DNA from: Mycobacterium sp. DL99
Lineage (GTDB): Bacteria; Actinomycetota; Actinomycetes; Mycobacteriales; Mycobacteriaceae
Assembly: GCF_004762045.1 (NCBI RefSeq)
Contig: NZ_SJOM01000007.1
Location: 2,663,655-2,727,654, forward strand
Direction: 5' to 3'
Length of the DNA: 64,000 bases
Positions 51,709 through 59,571 of this stretch are shown here, in pieces (the first letter of the stretch is position 1; each line of letters starts with the position of its first letter). Below the pieces are notes generated by a model that was not told the DNA's origin, did not search any database, and saw only the letters and a list, made by a program, of their open reading frames with translations. Made by a program: the position numbers and the translations under genes.

Positions 51709-51824
51709 ATCACTCGGTTTTGACTTGCATTGCGGGGCAACGTAAAAGGTGCACGTCAGCGGGGCGGTGTCGATGATCCGGATGCCCGCGGCAGACGTCA
51801 CAGGGCAGTTCGTAGGATTCGTGG

Positions 51825-53456
51825 ATGCCGCTCAACGTCGGTGAGACGTTCTCCGTGTTCCGGATCGATCGACTGCTGGGGCCAGGCGAGACGGGGGAGG
51901 TCTACCTCGCGCAGCACCCCAGGCGCCCCGGCCGTGACGCGCTGACGGTGCTGCCCGAGGACTGGTCCGCCGAACCCGGGTACAGGGAACGGTTCTGCCG
52001 TGAGGCGGATGTGGCCGCCACACTGTGGCACCCCAGCATCGCCAGGGTCCGCGGTCGCGGGGAATTTGACGGTCAGCTCTGGATATCGATGGACTTCGTC
52101 GACGGCACGGATCTCGCTGGTCTCCTCGATCAGCGGTACCCGAACGGCCTGTCGCGCGAACAAGTTTTCAACATCATCATCGCGGTCGCCGGGGCGCTCG
52201 ACTACGCACACAAGCATGGCTTGCTGCATCGTGACGTCAGGCCGGCCAACATCATCCTCACTGAGGTCGACGGTTATGCGGAGCCGCGCGCCGTTCTCGC
52301 CGACCTTGGTATCGCGCGCAGCATCGGGCCTGCGGACCGGCCCGACTATGCCGCACCTGAGCAACTGGTGGGGGAGGACGTCGACGGCCGCGCAGACCAG
52401 TACGCGCTGGCCTGCACCGCGTATCACCTCTTGACCGGGATGCAACTGTTCGCGCACTCCAATCCCGCTGTCATAGTGAGCCGGCACGTCAACTCGAAGC
52501 CGCCGGTGTTGGCCGACACGCGGCCCGAGTTGGCCGATCTCGATCCGGTGCTGGCCAAAGCCCTCGCCAAGAACCCGGCTGATCGATTCGACAGCTGCGG
52601 CGCTTTCGCGCACGCGCTGGCCGATGAAACGCCGATGCCCGCACTGACTTTGACGCCGGCGCCGGCCGCACCGGCGGCCAGCCAACGGACCGCCGGGTAT
52701 CGAGTACCCGCGAAATGGGCGCCCGTAGCGGCTGCCGCCGCCGTTGGCGTCGTCGCCGGAGTCGGAGTGTGGCAGCTGTGGCCATCCGCTGGCGCCGCAG
52801 CGAGCGAGCAGCCGAGCCAACCGCCGAGCGCAGCCATTGCGAGCGCCACGGACGTGGCGATCGCCCCATCGCCGAGCGGCCCGGTCTTTGACGGCCTCTA
52901 CCGCCTCGACTACGGCAACCCCCACGCCACCCTCAACGGCATTCCCTGGCCGGGGGCGGGCAACCAAATCGCGAGTTATTGGTGGGCATTCCGATCGACC
53001 TGCAAACCGTCGGGATGTGTTGCGACGTCGACGCGGATGGACAGCTCCAACCATGCCGTCCCCCACATGGAAGGTGGCGGGATGACGGCCGTCTTCCGCT
53101 TCCTCAACAATTCTTGGCAGGGTGATCCCTCGAGAGGCTGGCTGCCCTGCGAGGCGCCGATCGTCGGGCAAGCGCAGGCAATGGATACGGCGTTGGCATT
53201 GACGCCGCAGCCTGACGGCGGGCTGGCCGGCGTTCAAACCACCACCATCCAATCCAACGAGTGCGGACTGCAAGGTGCGGTGATCACCGTGCCCGTCCAG
53301 ACCACCCGGATCGACGAAGTTCCACCGGCCACCGCCGCCCGCTCCGCAGGTGCCCCCGCCGCCGTCAATCGGCCCGCTCATGCAGAACCCCGGCCCGCCG
53401 GCCGCTCCGGTGGCGCCGGTCGCCGCTCCACCTGCGCCGCCCCCGCCGGTCGGTAA
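51825..53456 (+). CDS. Ser/Thr protein kinase-like membrane protein, probable pseudokinase
   Basis: A 543-residue protein with a kinase domain (11-265), one transmembrane helix (about 297-318) and an extracellular sensor (about 345-480) with [17 protein letters not shown], found in mycobacterial PknF/PknJ-type kinases and related lipoproteins. Kinase motifs: glycine loop GPGETGEV; the beta-3 lysine is replaced (ALTVLP, Thr41); alpha-C Glu60; HRDVRPAN with Arg139 for the usual Lys; DLG (160-162) for DFG; APE 177-179. Loss of the ATP-anchoring Lys makes it a likely pseudokinase. The C-terminal 60 residues are Ala/Pro/Arg-rich. It sits between duplicated tRNA-Gly loci. TAGGAT lies 6 nt before the ATG (leaderless). 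Confidence 0.85.
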   Translation: MPLNVGETFSVFRIDRLLGPGETGEVYLAQHPRRPGRDALTVLPEDWSAEPGYRERFCREADVAATLWHPSIARVRGRGEFDGQLWISMDFVDGTDLAGLLDQRYPNGLSREQVFNIIIAVAGALDYAHKHGLLHRDVRPANIILTEVDGYAEPRAVLADLGIARSIGPADRPDYAAPEQLVGEDVDGRADQYALACTAYHLLTGMQLFAHSNPAVIVSRHVNSKPPVLADTRPELADLDPVLAKALAKNPADRFDSCGAFAHALADETPMPALTLTPAPAAPAASQRTAGYRVPAKWAPVAAAAAVGVVAGVGVWQLWPSAGAAASEQPSQPPSAAIASATDVAIAPSPSGPVFDGLYRLDYGNPHATLNGIPWPGAGNQIASYWWAFRSTCKPSGCVATSTRMDSSNHAVPHMEGGGMTAVFRFLNNSWQGDPSRGWLPCEAPIVGQAQAMDTALALTPQPDGGLAGVQTTTIQSNECGLQGAVITVPVQTTRIDEVPPATAARSAGAPAAVNRPAHAEPRPAGRSGGAGRRSTCAAPAGR

Positions 53457-53580
53457 CTAAGAATCGGGATCGGGTGTCCGCCGAAATGCGTCACCCGGCA
53501 ACCACTTACGTGCGCCGAGTGCGACGCCGCAGGGTCGGGTAGCCGAATCGACCGGGTATGACTGTCCGCAAACAGCAGAA

Positions 53581-53604
53581 AGGCCCGGTTCGAAAACCGG
53601 GCCT
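53581..53604 (-). terminator. Terminator of the tRNA operon
   Basis: AGGCCCGGTT-CGAA-AACCGGGCCT, a perfect 10-bp stem with a CGAA/TTCG tetraloop, 9 nt past the tRNA-Val on its downstream (minus) side, followed by TTCTGCTGTTT. Confidence 0.85.
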
Positions 53605-53613
53605 GCACTGCTG

Positions 53614-53688
53614 TGGTGCGCGATACTGGGATTGAACCAGTGACCTCTTCCGTGTCAGGGAAGCGCTCTCCCGCTGAGCTAATCGCGC
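53614..53688 (-). tRNA. tRNA-Val (GAC)
   Basis: Cloverleaf with acceptor GCGCGAT/ATCGCGC, discriminator A and encoded CCA; anticodon loop CTGACAC, anticodon GAC; T-loop GGTTCAATCC. Last gene of the Gly-Cys-Val operon, minus strand. Confidence 0.95.
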
Positions 53689-53705
53689 GGGTTGAAACTC
53701 TTACT

Positions 53706-53779
53706 TGGAGGTGGAGACGGGAATCGAACCCGTGTGCACGGCTTTGCAGGCCGTTGCCTCACCACTCGGCCACTCCACC
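53706..53779 (-). tRNA. tRNA-Cys (GCA)
   Basis: Acceptor GGTGGAG/CTCCACC, encoded CCA, anticodon loop CTGCAAA with anticodon GCA, T-arm GGGTTCGATTCCC. Lies between tRNA-Gly and tRNA-Val, the usual mycobacterial order. Confidence 0.95.
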
Positions 53780-53810
53780 ACTGGGGTTGATGCCACAAAT
53801 CGCACCTTCG

Positions 53811-53883
53811 AGCGGATGACGGGATTCGAACCCGCGACCCTCACCTTGGCAAGGTGATGCGCTACCAACTGCGCTACATCCGC
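53811..53883 (-). tRNA. tRNA-Gly (GCC), copy 2
   Basis: Identical to copy 1. First gene of a minus-strand operon Gly-Cys-Val ending at the terminator at 53581-53604. Confidence 0.95.
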
Positions 53884-53920
53884 GCGCCACGAGCGAGATC
53901 GTCGCCCGTCGCGATGCAGA

Positions 53921-53950
53921 ACATTAGTCCACGGATGCTCGCAGACACAA
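53921..53950 (-). promoter_or_regulatory. Promoter of the Gly-Cys-Val tRNA operon
   Basis: Minus strand TTGTGT (53950-53945), 18-nt spacer, TAATGT (53926-53921), 38 nt before the mature tRNA 5' end. Confidence 0.65.
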
Positions 53951-53992
53951 ATCCCCATTACGGGAGGGCAACGCGCGGCCAAAAACGGTGTT

Positions 53993-54496
53993 TCAGAACA
54001 GGTGATAGGCCTGCCGCGACAAGGTGAATCCGTGACGGGTCTTCGTGTCGCGGCATGTGATGCCGGTGTCGGCGCTCTCACATCGCAATGTCCCGGCCGT
54101 GATCGAGTCCCCGTAGCCCAGTTCGGCGCCGGCGTCCAAGGCGGTGTCGCCCGCGCAGACGAACTCGGCGGGCCGGCCGGGGCTCAGTGTCATGCCCTGG
54201 CCGTAAGCGAACTCACAACTCGCCGGGCGCAGCGGTGGTGCCCAGCTACGGTCGCGGATATCGCAACGCGCCGTCGAGGCGTCGAGGTAGCACCCCACGT
54301 TGCCGGACGGCGAGGTGAAGCCGGTCAGCTCGTTGACCTGCCGGTTCGTAAGGCTGGACACACCACGAACACTCGGCGTTACGTCCGGGGCTCGATCTGT
54401 CATTGGGGCCGGGGCGCTGTGGCAGCCGGAAAATAGTGCACTAGCAGCAAAAACCGCGCCGCCGACCGCTGGCCAGCGAACCCGCAGGTGAACCAT
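53993..54496 (-). CDS. Small secreted lipoprotein
   Basis: A 167-residue protein with a signal peptide ending in the lipobox ALFSGC (Cys at about residue 25). The mature domain has six to seven Cys in the pattern SPSGNVGCYLDASTARCDIRDRSW...PASCEFAYG...EFVCAGDTALDAG...TLRCESADTGITCRDTKTRHGF, fitting a disulfide-rich DUF6636-like domain of mycobacteria. The function is unknown. I chose the ATG at 54496 because it directly precedes the signal peptide; the frame is open to 54547. Confidence 0.8.
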   Translation of the reverse strand: MVHLRVRWPAVGGAVFAASALFSGCHSAPAPMTDRAPDVTPSVRGVSSLTNRQVNELTGFTSPSGNVGCYLDASTARCDIRDRSWAPPLRPASCEFAYGQGMTLSPGRPAEFVCAGDTALDAGAELGYGDSITAGTLRCESADTGITCRDTKTRHGFTLSRQAYHLF

Positions 54497-54614
54497 GACG
54501 GGTGACCATACGCCCACGTCGGCATGCATATTTGGCAAATCAAACAAGTCGATCGGGTGGATGCCGATTCGGGCCTGGCCGGGTATGCGTGCTAGTGTTC
54601 GACGTCGTTCCCAC

Positions 54615-54689
54615 GGTCTCGTAGCTCAGTGGGAGAGCGTCCGCCTCACACGCGGAAGGTCGCTGGTTCGAACCCAGCCGGGACCACCA
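54615..54689 (+). tRNA. tRNA-Val (CAC)
   Basis: Cloverleaf GGTCTCG/CGGGACC with A-CCA encoded; anticodon loop CTCACAC with anticodon CAC; T-arm CTGGTTCGAACCCAG. Plus strand, independent of the other tRNA operon. Confidence 0.93.
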
Positions 54690-54793
54690 TCACGACCAAC
54701 GGCTTCGGATATTCCGGGGCCGTTTTTTCGTGGCAGGACACACACTTCCCCGTGTCCGGGTGTTGTCGGTCCGATTCGGTAGGGTCCTCCGAC

Positions 54794-57211
54794 GTGACTC
54801 AGAGCGTTACCGTCGGAACCATCAAATCCGTAACCGCCCGTCTGGCCGAGGAACTCGCCGTAGCCGAGGGGCAGGTCGTCGCCACGGTGGCACTGCTGGA
54901 CGAGGGCTCGACGGTCCCGTTCATCGCCCGGTACCGCAAGGAGGTCACGGGCGGTCTCGACGACGGGCAGCTGCGCACGCTGGAGGAACGCCTGGGCTAC
55001 CTGCGTGAGCTCGACCAGCGCCGCGAGGCCGTGCTGGCCTCCATCGACGAGCAGGGCAAGCTCACCGATGAACTGCGCGCGGCCTTGATGACCGCGGAGA
55101 CCAAGGCCCGGGTCGAGGACATCTACCTGCCGTACAAGCCCAAGCGGCGCACCAAGGCCCAGATCGCCAGGGAGGCCGGCCTGGAACCGCTGGCGGATCG
55201 TCTGCTGACGGATCCGACGCTGGTGCCCGACGAGGCTGCCGGTGAGTTCCTCAACGACGACGTCGCCGATGCACCCGCGGCGCTGGAAGGCGCGCGCCAC
55301 ATCATCATCGAGCGGGCCTCCGAGGACGCCGAGCTTGTTGGCGCCACCCGCGAGAAGTTCTGGGCCGACGGTTCGCTGCGCACCGGTCCGTGGTCTGAAG
55401 AGGCCGCGAAAAGCCCCGCCGCGCAGAAGTTCCGGGACTACTTCGAGTTCTCTGAGCCGCTGGAGAACATGCCGTCGCACCGGGTGCTCGCGGTGCTGCG
55501 CGGCGAGAAGGAGCAGGCGCTGTCGCTGAACTTCGACGGCGGCGACGACGAGCTCTACCAGGCGATGATCGCCCAGTCGCTCGGCATCGACATGGCCGCC
55601 AAGACTCCGGCCACCCCGTGGCTCGCCACCACCGTGCGGCTGGCCTGGCGCGCCAAGCTGATGATCTCGGCCGCCGTGGACGCCCGCATCCGGCTGCGTC
55701 AGCGCGCCGAGGAGGAGGCGGTCGCGGTGTTCGCCCGTAACCTCAAGGACCTGCTGTTGGCCGCACCGGCCGGTACCCGTGCCACCCTCGGACTGGACCC
55801 GGGTTTCCGCACCGGGGTCAAGGTCGCCGTCGTCGACGCCACCGGCAAGGTCGTCGACACGTGCGCGGTCTTCCCGCACCAGCCGCAGAAGCAGTGGGAT
55901 CAGTCGAAAGCCGTCCTGGCGGCCCTGATCGCCCGGCACAACGTCGAGCTGATCGCCGTCGGCAACGGCACCGCCTCGCGTGAGACCGATGCCCTGGCCA
56001 CCGAGCTGATCGCGGACATCCGGGCGGCCGGGGCGAAGGCACCGGTGACGGCCATGGTCAGCGAGGCCGGTGCATCGGTGTACTCGGCGTCGGAATACGC
56101 GGCCCGGGAAATGCCGAACCTCGACGTGACGCTGCGCGGCGCGGTCTCGATCGCCCGCCGCCTGCAGGACCCCCTGGCCGAGCTTGTCAAGATCGACCCG
56201 AAGTCGATCGGCGTCGGGCAGTACCAGCACGACGTGACGCCGGGCTCGCTGGCACGCAGCCTCAACGCGGTGGTCGAAGACGCGGTGAACGCCGTCGGTG
56301 TGGATCTCAACACCGCCTCGGTGCCGCTGCTGGCCCGGGTGTCGGGCGTTACCGAATCCCTGGCCGAGGCCATCGTGGCGCACCGCGAGAGTGCCGGCGC
56401 CTTCCGCAGCCGCAAGGCGCTGCTGGATGTTCCACGCCTGGGCCCCAAGGCCTTCGAACAGTGCGCGGGCTTCCTGCGGATCCGCGACGGCGAGGACCCG
56501 CTGGATGCCTCCGGCGTGCACCCCGAGTCCTACCCGGTGGTGCGGCGCATCCTGGACCGCTCCAACGTGACGCTGGCCGAGTTGATCGGTGACGAGCGCA
56601 CCCTGCGGGGGCTCAAGCCCGCCGACTTCGCCGACGAGCGATTCGGTATCCCGACCGTGACCGACATCCTGGGCGAACTGGAGAAGCCCGGCCGTGACCC
56701 GCGTCCGGCGTTCTCCACGGCCACCTTTGCCGCCGGCGTCGAGAAGGTCGGCGACCTCAAGCCCGGCATGGTGCTGGAGGGCGTGGTGACCAATGTCGCG
56801 GCTTTCGGCGCCTTCGTGGACGTGGGTGTACACCAGGACGGTCTCGTGCACGTCTCGGCGATGGCCGACCGGTTCATCTCCGACCCGCACGAGGTGGTGA
56901 AGTCCGGGCAGGTGGTCAAGGTCAAGGTCGTCGACGTCGACGTGGAGCGGCAGCGCATCGGCTTGACTCTGCGGCTCAACGACACCCCGCAGCAGGGCAA
57001 GCGGCCCGACCGGGGCGGCCAGGGAGGCCAGAACCGTCGTGACGGTGGCGGCAATCAAGGGCGCGGCGGCGGAAACCAGGGCGGCGGAAACCAGGGACGC
57101 GGCGGGGACCGGCGAAACCAGAACCGCGGCAACAACTCCGGTCGCCGGGATTCGAACCAGCCGACCGGCTCGATGGCTGACGCGCTGCGCAACGCAGGTT
57201 TCGGAAAGTAG
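54794..57211 (+). CDS. tex: Tex family RNA-binding transcription accessory protein
   Basis: An 805-residue Tex protein. N-terminal HTH/helical region (1-180: EVTGGLDDGQLRTLEERLGYLRELDQRREAVL as typical motifs, partly quoted), a YqgF/RuvX-like domain (about 325-455; TLGLDPGFRTGVKVAVVD, VAIGNGTASRET-like AVGNGTASRETDAL), a helix-hairpin-helix region (about 490-560; VNAVGVDLNTASVPLLARVSG), and an S1 domain (about 645-720; GMVLEGVVTNVAAFGAFVDVGVHQDGLVH). The last 80 residues are Gly/Asn/Arg-rich (GGGNQGRGG repeats), an RGG-like RNA tail. Start GTG 54794, 8 nt after TAGGGT (leaderless likely). Confidence 0.93.
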   Translation: MTQSVTVGTIKSVTARLAEELAVAEGQVVATVALLDEGSTVPFIARYRKEVTGGLDDGQLRTLEERLGYLRELDQRREAVLASIDEQGKLTDELRAALMTAETKARVEDIYLPYKPKRRTKAQIAREAGLEPLADRLLTDPTLVPDEAAGEFLNDDVADAPAALEGARHIIIERASEDAELVGATREKFWADGSLRTGPWSEEAAKSPAAQKFRDYFEFSEPLENMPSHRVLAVLRGEKEQALSLNFDGGDDELYQAMIAQSLGIDMAAKTPATPWLATTVRLAWRAKLMISAAVDARIRLRQRAEEEAVAVFARNLKDLLLAAPAGTRATLGLDPGFRTGVKVAVVDATGKVVDTCAVFPHQPQKQWDQSKAVLAALIARHNVELIAVGNGTASRETDALATELIADIRAAGAKAPVTAMVSEAGASVYSASEYAAREMPNLDVTLRGAVSIARRLQDPLAELVKIDPKSIGVGQYQHDVTPGSLARSLNAVVEDAVNAVGVDLNTASVPLLARVSGVTESLAEAIVAHRESAGAFRSRKALLDVPRLGPKAFEQCAGFLRIRDGEDPLDASGVHPESYPVVRRILDRSNVTLAELIGDERTLRGLKPADFADERFGIPTVTDILGELEKPGRDPRPAFSTATFAAGVEKVGDLKPGMVLEGVVTNVAAFGAFVDVGVHQDGLVHVSAMADRFISDPHEVVKSGQVVKVKVVDVDVERQRIGLTLRLNDTPQQGKRPDRGGQGGQNRRDGGGNQGRGGGNQGGGNQGRGGDRRNQNRGNNSGRRDSNQPTGSMADALRNAGFGK

Positions 57212-57214
57212 CGG

Positions 57215-57925
57215 CTAGGAGGTCTGCTCCGGGGCCTGATCGGCCCCGGAGTGGCGGCGCCAGGATCGGTAGCCACGGTGGGCGGCGAACGCCCCGATGA
57301 CCGCCGTGACGCACCACACCCCGATCGCCGTATACGCCAGCGGGGCCGACAGATCACCGATCGACGCGCCCAGCGCGGTGTAGACGAACGCGCGCGGCAC
57401 TGAACCGATGAACGCCCCGACCGCCATCTGCCACAACGGCACACCGAACGCGCCGAAGGCATAGGACGCCAGGGCGTCGGACAGTCCGGGGACGAAACGT
57501 TGCCCGACCACCGCCCACAGGCCGCCCCGCTGAATCTGGTGGTCCAGCCGGTCGGCCCGTTGCGCCCCGAGTAGGGCCCGGGCGCTGTCGCGGCCCGCGC
57601 GCCGGCCGATCAGGCTGGCCACCACCGCGGTGCCGACGGTCGCACCCAAGGTCACGAAGGTGCCCAGCACCGGGCCGAACAACACCCCGCTGCCCGCGGC
57701 CAGGATCGGACCCGGCACGAACAGCGCCCCGAGACAGGCCGACACCACGACATACGCCAGCGGTGCCGCGGGGCCGGTGGAGGCGACCAGGCCTCGGATG
57801 TCATCGACATCGATCACGCGGGCGACGGCCACCAGGTAGAACAGGCCGAACAGAAACGCCGCGAAGGCGGCGAGCCTCAGGATGTGCGGCCGCCGGTTGA
57901 TGGCGGGGGAGTCGTCGTCAGTCAT
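57215..57925 (-). CDS. TVP38/TMEM64 (SNARE-associated) membrane protein
   Basis: A 236-residue membrane protein with five to six helices and a DedA/VTT-type core: LFVPGPILAAGSGVLFGPVLGTFVTLGATVGTAVVASLIGRRAGRD (partly quoted) followed by RFVPGLSDALASYAFGAFGVPLWQMAVGAFIGSVPRAFVYTALG (partly). The usual re-entrant Pro/Gly motifs are present. Members are thought to act as lipid scramblases or in membrane homeostasis. I chose the ATG at 57925. Confidence 0.86.
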   Translation of the reverse strand: MTDDDSPAINRRPHILRLAAFAAFLFGLFYLVAVARVIDVDDIRGLVASTGPAAPLAYVVVSACLGALFVPGPILAAGSGVLFGPVLGTFVTLGATVGTAVVASLIGRRAGRDSARALLGAQRADRLDHQIQRGGLWAVVGQRFVPGLSDALASYAFGAFGVPLWQMAVGAFIGSVPRAFVYTALGASIGDLSAPLAYTAIGVWCVTAVIGAFAAHRGYRSWRRHSGADQAPEQTS

Positions 57926-57957
57926 GGCGGCCACGATTCTTCCCCACGGCCGTGTCG

Positions 57958-58104
57958 TCATTCCTGGGCGCGGTCACCCACGGGCGTGTCGGTGCAGGTG
58001 CAGCGCTTCGTCACTGGTACCGACCGCATGACTTCGGCCGCATGTTGGCCACAGCCGTCCCAGGTCGTCTTCGCGCAGCTCGAGCACTTCACGGTGTAAC
58101 ACAT
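57958..58104 (-). CDS. 48-residue Cys-rich microprotein
   Basis: A small frame starting at ATG 58104 (MCYTVKCSSCAKTTWDGCGQ as residues 1-20) and ending at the TGA 57958. It has six Cys: Cys2, Cys7 and Cys10 (CxxC), Cys18, Cys35 and Cys37 (CTC), plus His21, an evident zinc-knuckle or metal-binding set. It begins 13 nt after the thioredoxin stop, so both belong to one operon under a CsoR-type operator. I have seen similar small proteins (MCYPxxCxxCGKTTWxGCGxH) in mycobacteria, from memory only; no function is known to me. Too short for usual gene calling. Confidence 0.75.
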   Translation of the reverse strand: MCYTVKCSSCAKTTWDGCGQHAAEVMRSVPVTKRCTCTDTPVGDRAQE

Positions 58105-58117
58105 GGTCTTGCTCGTT

Positions 58118-58501
58118 TCAGTTCGCCGTAGTGGAACTCGTGGCTTTCCGGGCCGCGATCGTGGCCCGGACCTGGTCCATGTCGAGGGCCGCGACCTGGG
58201 AGATGAGATTTTCCAGTGCCGCCGCCGGCAGCGCGCCGGGTTGGCTGAAGACCAGGACTCCTTCGCGGAAGGCCGCGATGGTCGGGATGGATCGAATTTC
58301 CATCAGAGCGGCGAGTTCGCTTTCCTGCTCGGTGTCGACCTTGGCGTGCACGATCTCGGGGTGGCTGGCGGCCGACCGCTCAAAGACCGGGGCGAAAGCC
58401 CGGCACGGACCACACCACGTAGCCCAGAAATCGACGAGCACGATGTCGTTGTCGCGGATCGTTGATTCGAAATCCGCGTAGCCGATGTTGCGAGTCGTCA
58501 T
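58118..58501 (-). CDS. Thioredoxin
   Basis: A 127-residue thioredoxin. The active site is WATWCGPCRAFAPVFER; Asp before it (VLVDFWATWCGPC), cis-Pro in RSIPTIAAFREG. The ATG at 58501 begins MTTRNIGYADFES. A C-terminal extension of about 20 residues (VRATIAARKATSSTTAN) is Ala/Thr-rich. A perfect CsoR-type palindrome lies 76 bp upstream. The following gene encodes the 48-residue Cys-rich protein. Confidence 0.92.
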   Translation of the reverse strand: MTTRNIGYADFESTIRDNDIVLVDFWATWCGPCRAFAPVFERSAASHPEIVHAKVDTEQESELAALMEIRSIPTIAAFREGVLVFSQPGALPAAALENLISQVAALDMDQVRATIAARKATSSTTAN

Positions 58502-58576
58502 TGTCTTCTCCTTGTCTTGCTGGGGGTCTGGTGATCGCGAGGTGCCCGTCGCTGACAGGCACTCGACCCTTCCAAC

Positions 58577-58592
58577 ATACCCCCGGGGGTAT
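58577..58592. promoter_or_regulatory. CsoR/CstR-type operator
   Basis: ATACCCCCGGGGGTAT, a perfect 16-bp palindrome in the 241-bp space between divergent trx and DUF302 genes. TACCCCC-GGGGGTA is the recognised operator of CsoR/CstR/RcnR-family repressors. No such regulator gene is in the window. Confidence 0.75.
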
Positions 58593-58742
58593 CGATTCCA
58601 TCCGTCTGCGCGCGGGTGGATACGAGAATCGCGAACGCCGCAAGGCTCGATCATTCCTTTCTGGGTGATACCTCGGCGGGTAACGTGGCAGGAGGATGTG
58701 CGCTCGTCTGGCGTGTAACGACAGGACGAAAGGAACCACGAG

Positions 58743-59147
58743 ATGGACATCGCGTTGGTGGCCACCACACGAGGCCCGTTCGACGAGGCTGTCGCTCGCA
58801 CGCGAGACGCGCTGGCCGATCAGGGGTTCGGTGTGTTGACCGAGATCGATATCAGGACGACGCTCAACGCCAAACTCGGCAGTGGTGCCGGTGACGAGTT
58901 GGGCGACTACCTGATCCTGGGCGCCTGCAACCCGCAGTTCGCTCAGCAGGCGCTCAACGCATTTCCGCCGATCGGCGTGCTGTTGCCGTGCAACGTGGTG
59001 TTGCGCACCGGTCGCGGTGACGGCGCGGTGGTCGTCGTCGAGGCGATGAATCCCAACCTGATGGCCGAGGTCACCGACGAACCCGCGCTGGTCGATATCG
59101 CCGCCGAGGTCGGGCGACGCCTACAGGCAGCACTCGACAGTCTTTAG
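58743..59147 (+). CDS. DUF302 family protein
   Basis: A 134-residue protein: GPFDEAVARTRDALADQGFGVLTEIDIRTTLNAKLG, YLILGACNPQFAQQALNAFPPIGVLLPCNVVLR (partly quoted), VEAMNPNLMAEVTDEPAL. These are the DUF302 hallmarks; the two Cys (GAC, PCN) may bind a metal or react with thiols. DUF302 genes often accompany CsoR-type regulators, thioredoxins and rhodaneses. RBS AAAGGA. The shared CsoR-type palindrome supports co-regulation with trx. Confidence 0.87.
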   Translation: MDIALVATTRGPFDEAVARTRDALADQGFGVLTEIDIRTTLNAKLGSGAGDELGDYLILGACNPQFAQQALNAFPPIGVLLPCNVVLRTGRGDGAVVVVEAMNPNLMAEVTDEPALVDIAAEVGRRLQAALDSL

Positions 59148-59155
59148 GCGCTGCC

Positions 59156-59512
59156 TCACCCTGATGCGGCGTCGATCACGCCGTCGAGAATCTCGCGTGA
59201 GGTCGACAAGTCCCGGATCGCCTGTTCGAGCCGGTGGCGTTCGGCCGATAGCTCGGTGAGTAGGCGGGGCGTGGCCTGCGGGGCAGGTCCGCCGTCGGCA
59301 TCGCGCATACAGGGCAGCAGCGAGGAGATGGTGCGGCTGTGTAGCCCGGCGGCGTAGAGCTCCTGAATACGGATGACCCGGTCGACGGCCTTCTCCGGAT
59401 ACTCGCGTTGCCCGCCGGGCGTGCGGTCCGACGTCAGCAGGCCCTGCTGCTCGTAGTACCGCAGCGACCGTTGGCTGACCCCGGTGCGGCGTGCGAGCTC
59501 GCCAATACGCAT
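59156..59512 (-). CDS. MerR-family regulator
   Basis: A 118-residue regulator: MRIGELARRTGVSQRSLRYYEQQGLL is the MerR HTH (partly quoted), YPEKAVDRVIRIQELYAAGLHSRTISSLLPCMRDADGG the second helical part with a single Cys (about 87), then a coiled dimer helix. It lacks the metal-loop Cys of MerR itself. It is divergent from the polysaccharide-deacetylase gene, whose promoter has a 20-bp spacer with a dyad. Confidence 0.87.
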   Translation of the reverse strand: MRIGELARRTGVSQRSLRYYEQQGLLTSDRTPGGQREYPEKAVDRVIRIQELYAAGLHSRTISSLLPCMRDADGGPAPQATPRLLTELSAERHRLEQAIRDLSTSREILDGVIDAASG

Positions 59513-59535
59513 ATGCCAGTTATACCGGCGCGACT

Positions 59536-59567
59536 TGACCCTGACATTGGTGTCAGCTCGTACCGTT
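59536..59567 (+). promoter_or_regulatory. MerR-type promoter/operator
   Basis: TTGACC (-35, 59536-59541), TACCGT (-10, 59562-59567), spacer 20 bp. The dyad CTGACA-TTGG-TGTCAG (59542-59557) fills the spacer, as expected for MerR-activated promoters. Its -10 lies 4 nt before the deacetylase ATG (59572). Confidence 0.7.
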
Positions 59568-59571
59568 CGTC

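Larger units (their letters stand above)
51551..51710. repeat. Direct repeat, copy 1 (tRNA-Gly locus)
   Basis: About 160 bp nearly identical to 53792-53953. It includes the tRNA-Gly gene, 17 bp past its 3' end and about 69 bp of its promoter side. I count only about ten differences. The two copies bracket the kinase gene and the Val/Cys tRNA genes. Confidence 0.9.
53792..53953. repeat. Direct repeat, copy 2 (tRNA-Gly locus)
   Basis: Counterpart of 51551-51710, same orientation, with the tRNA body unchanged and a few substitutions in the flanks (for instance CACTAGCCCACC versus CATTAGTCCACG). Confidence 0.9.

Noticed and set aside
49518..51740. A 740-codon minus-strand frame over the hydrolase and tRNA-Gly
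   Set aside because: It passes through a tRNA gene and a conserved plus-strand gene and has no recognisable domain.
51551..53953. A mobile element or prophage flanked by attachment sites
   Set aside because: There is no integrase, transposase or phage gene between the repeats, and the repeats cover a whole tRNA and promoter, longer than a typical att core.
54626..57058. An 810-codon minus-strand frame opposite tex
   Set aside because: It is the mirror of the tex coding sequence; the plus-strand product has full Tex domains, while the shadow has none.
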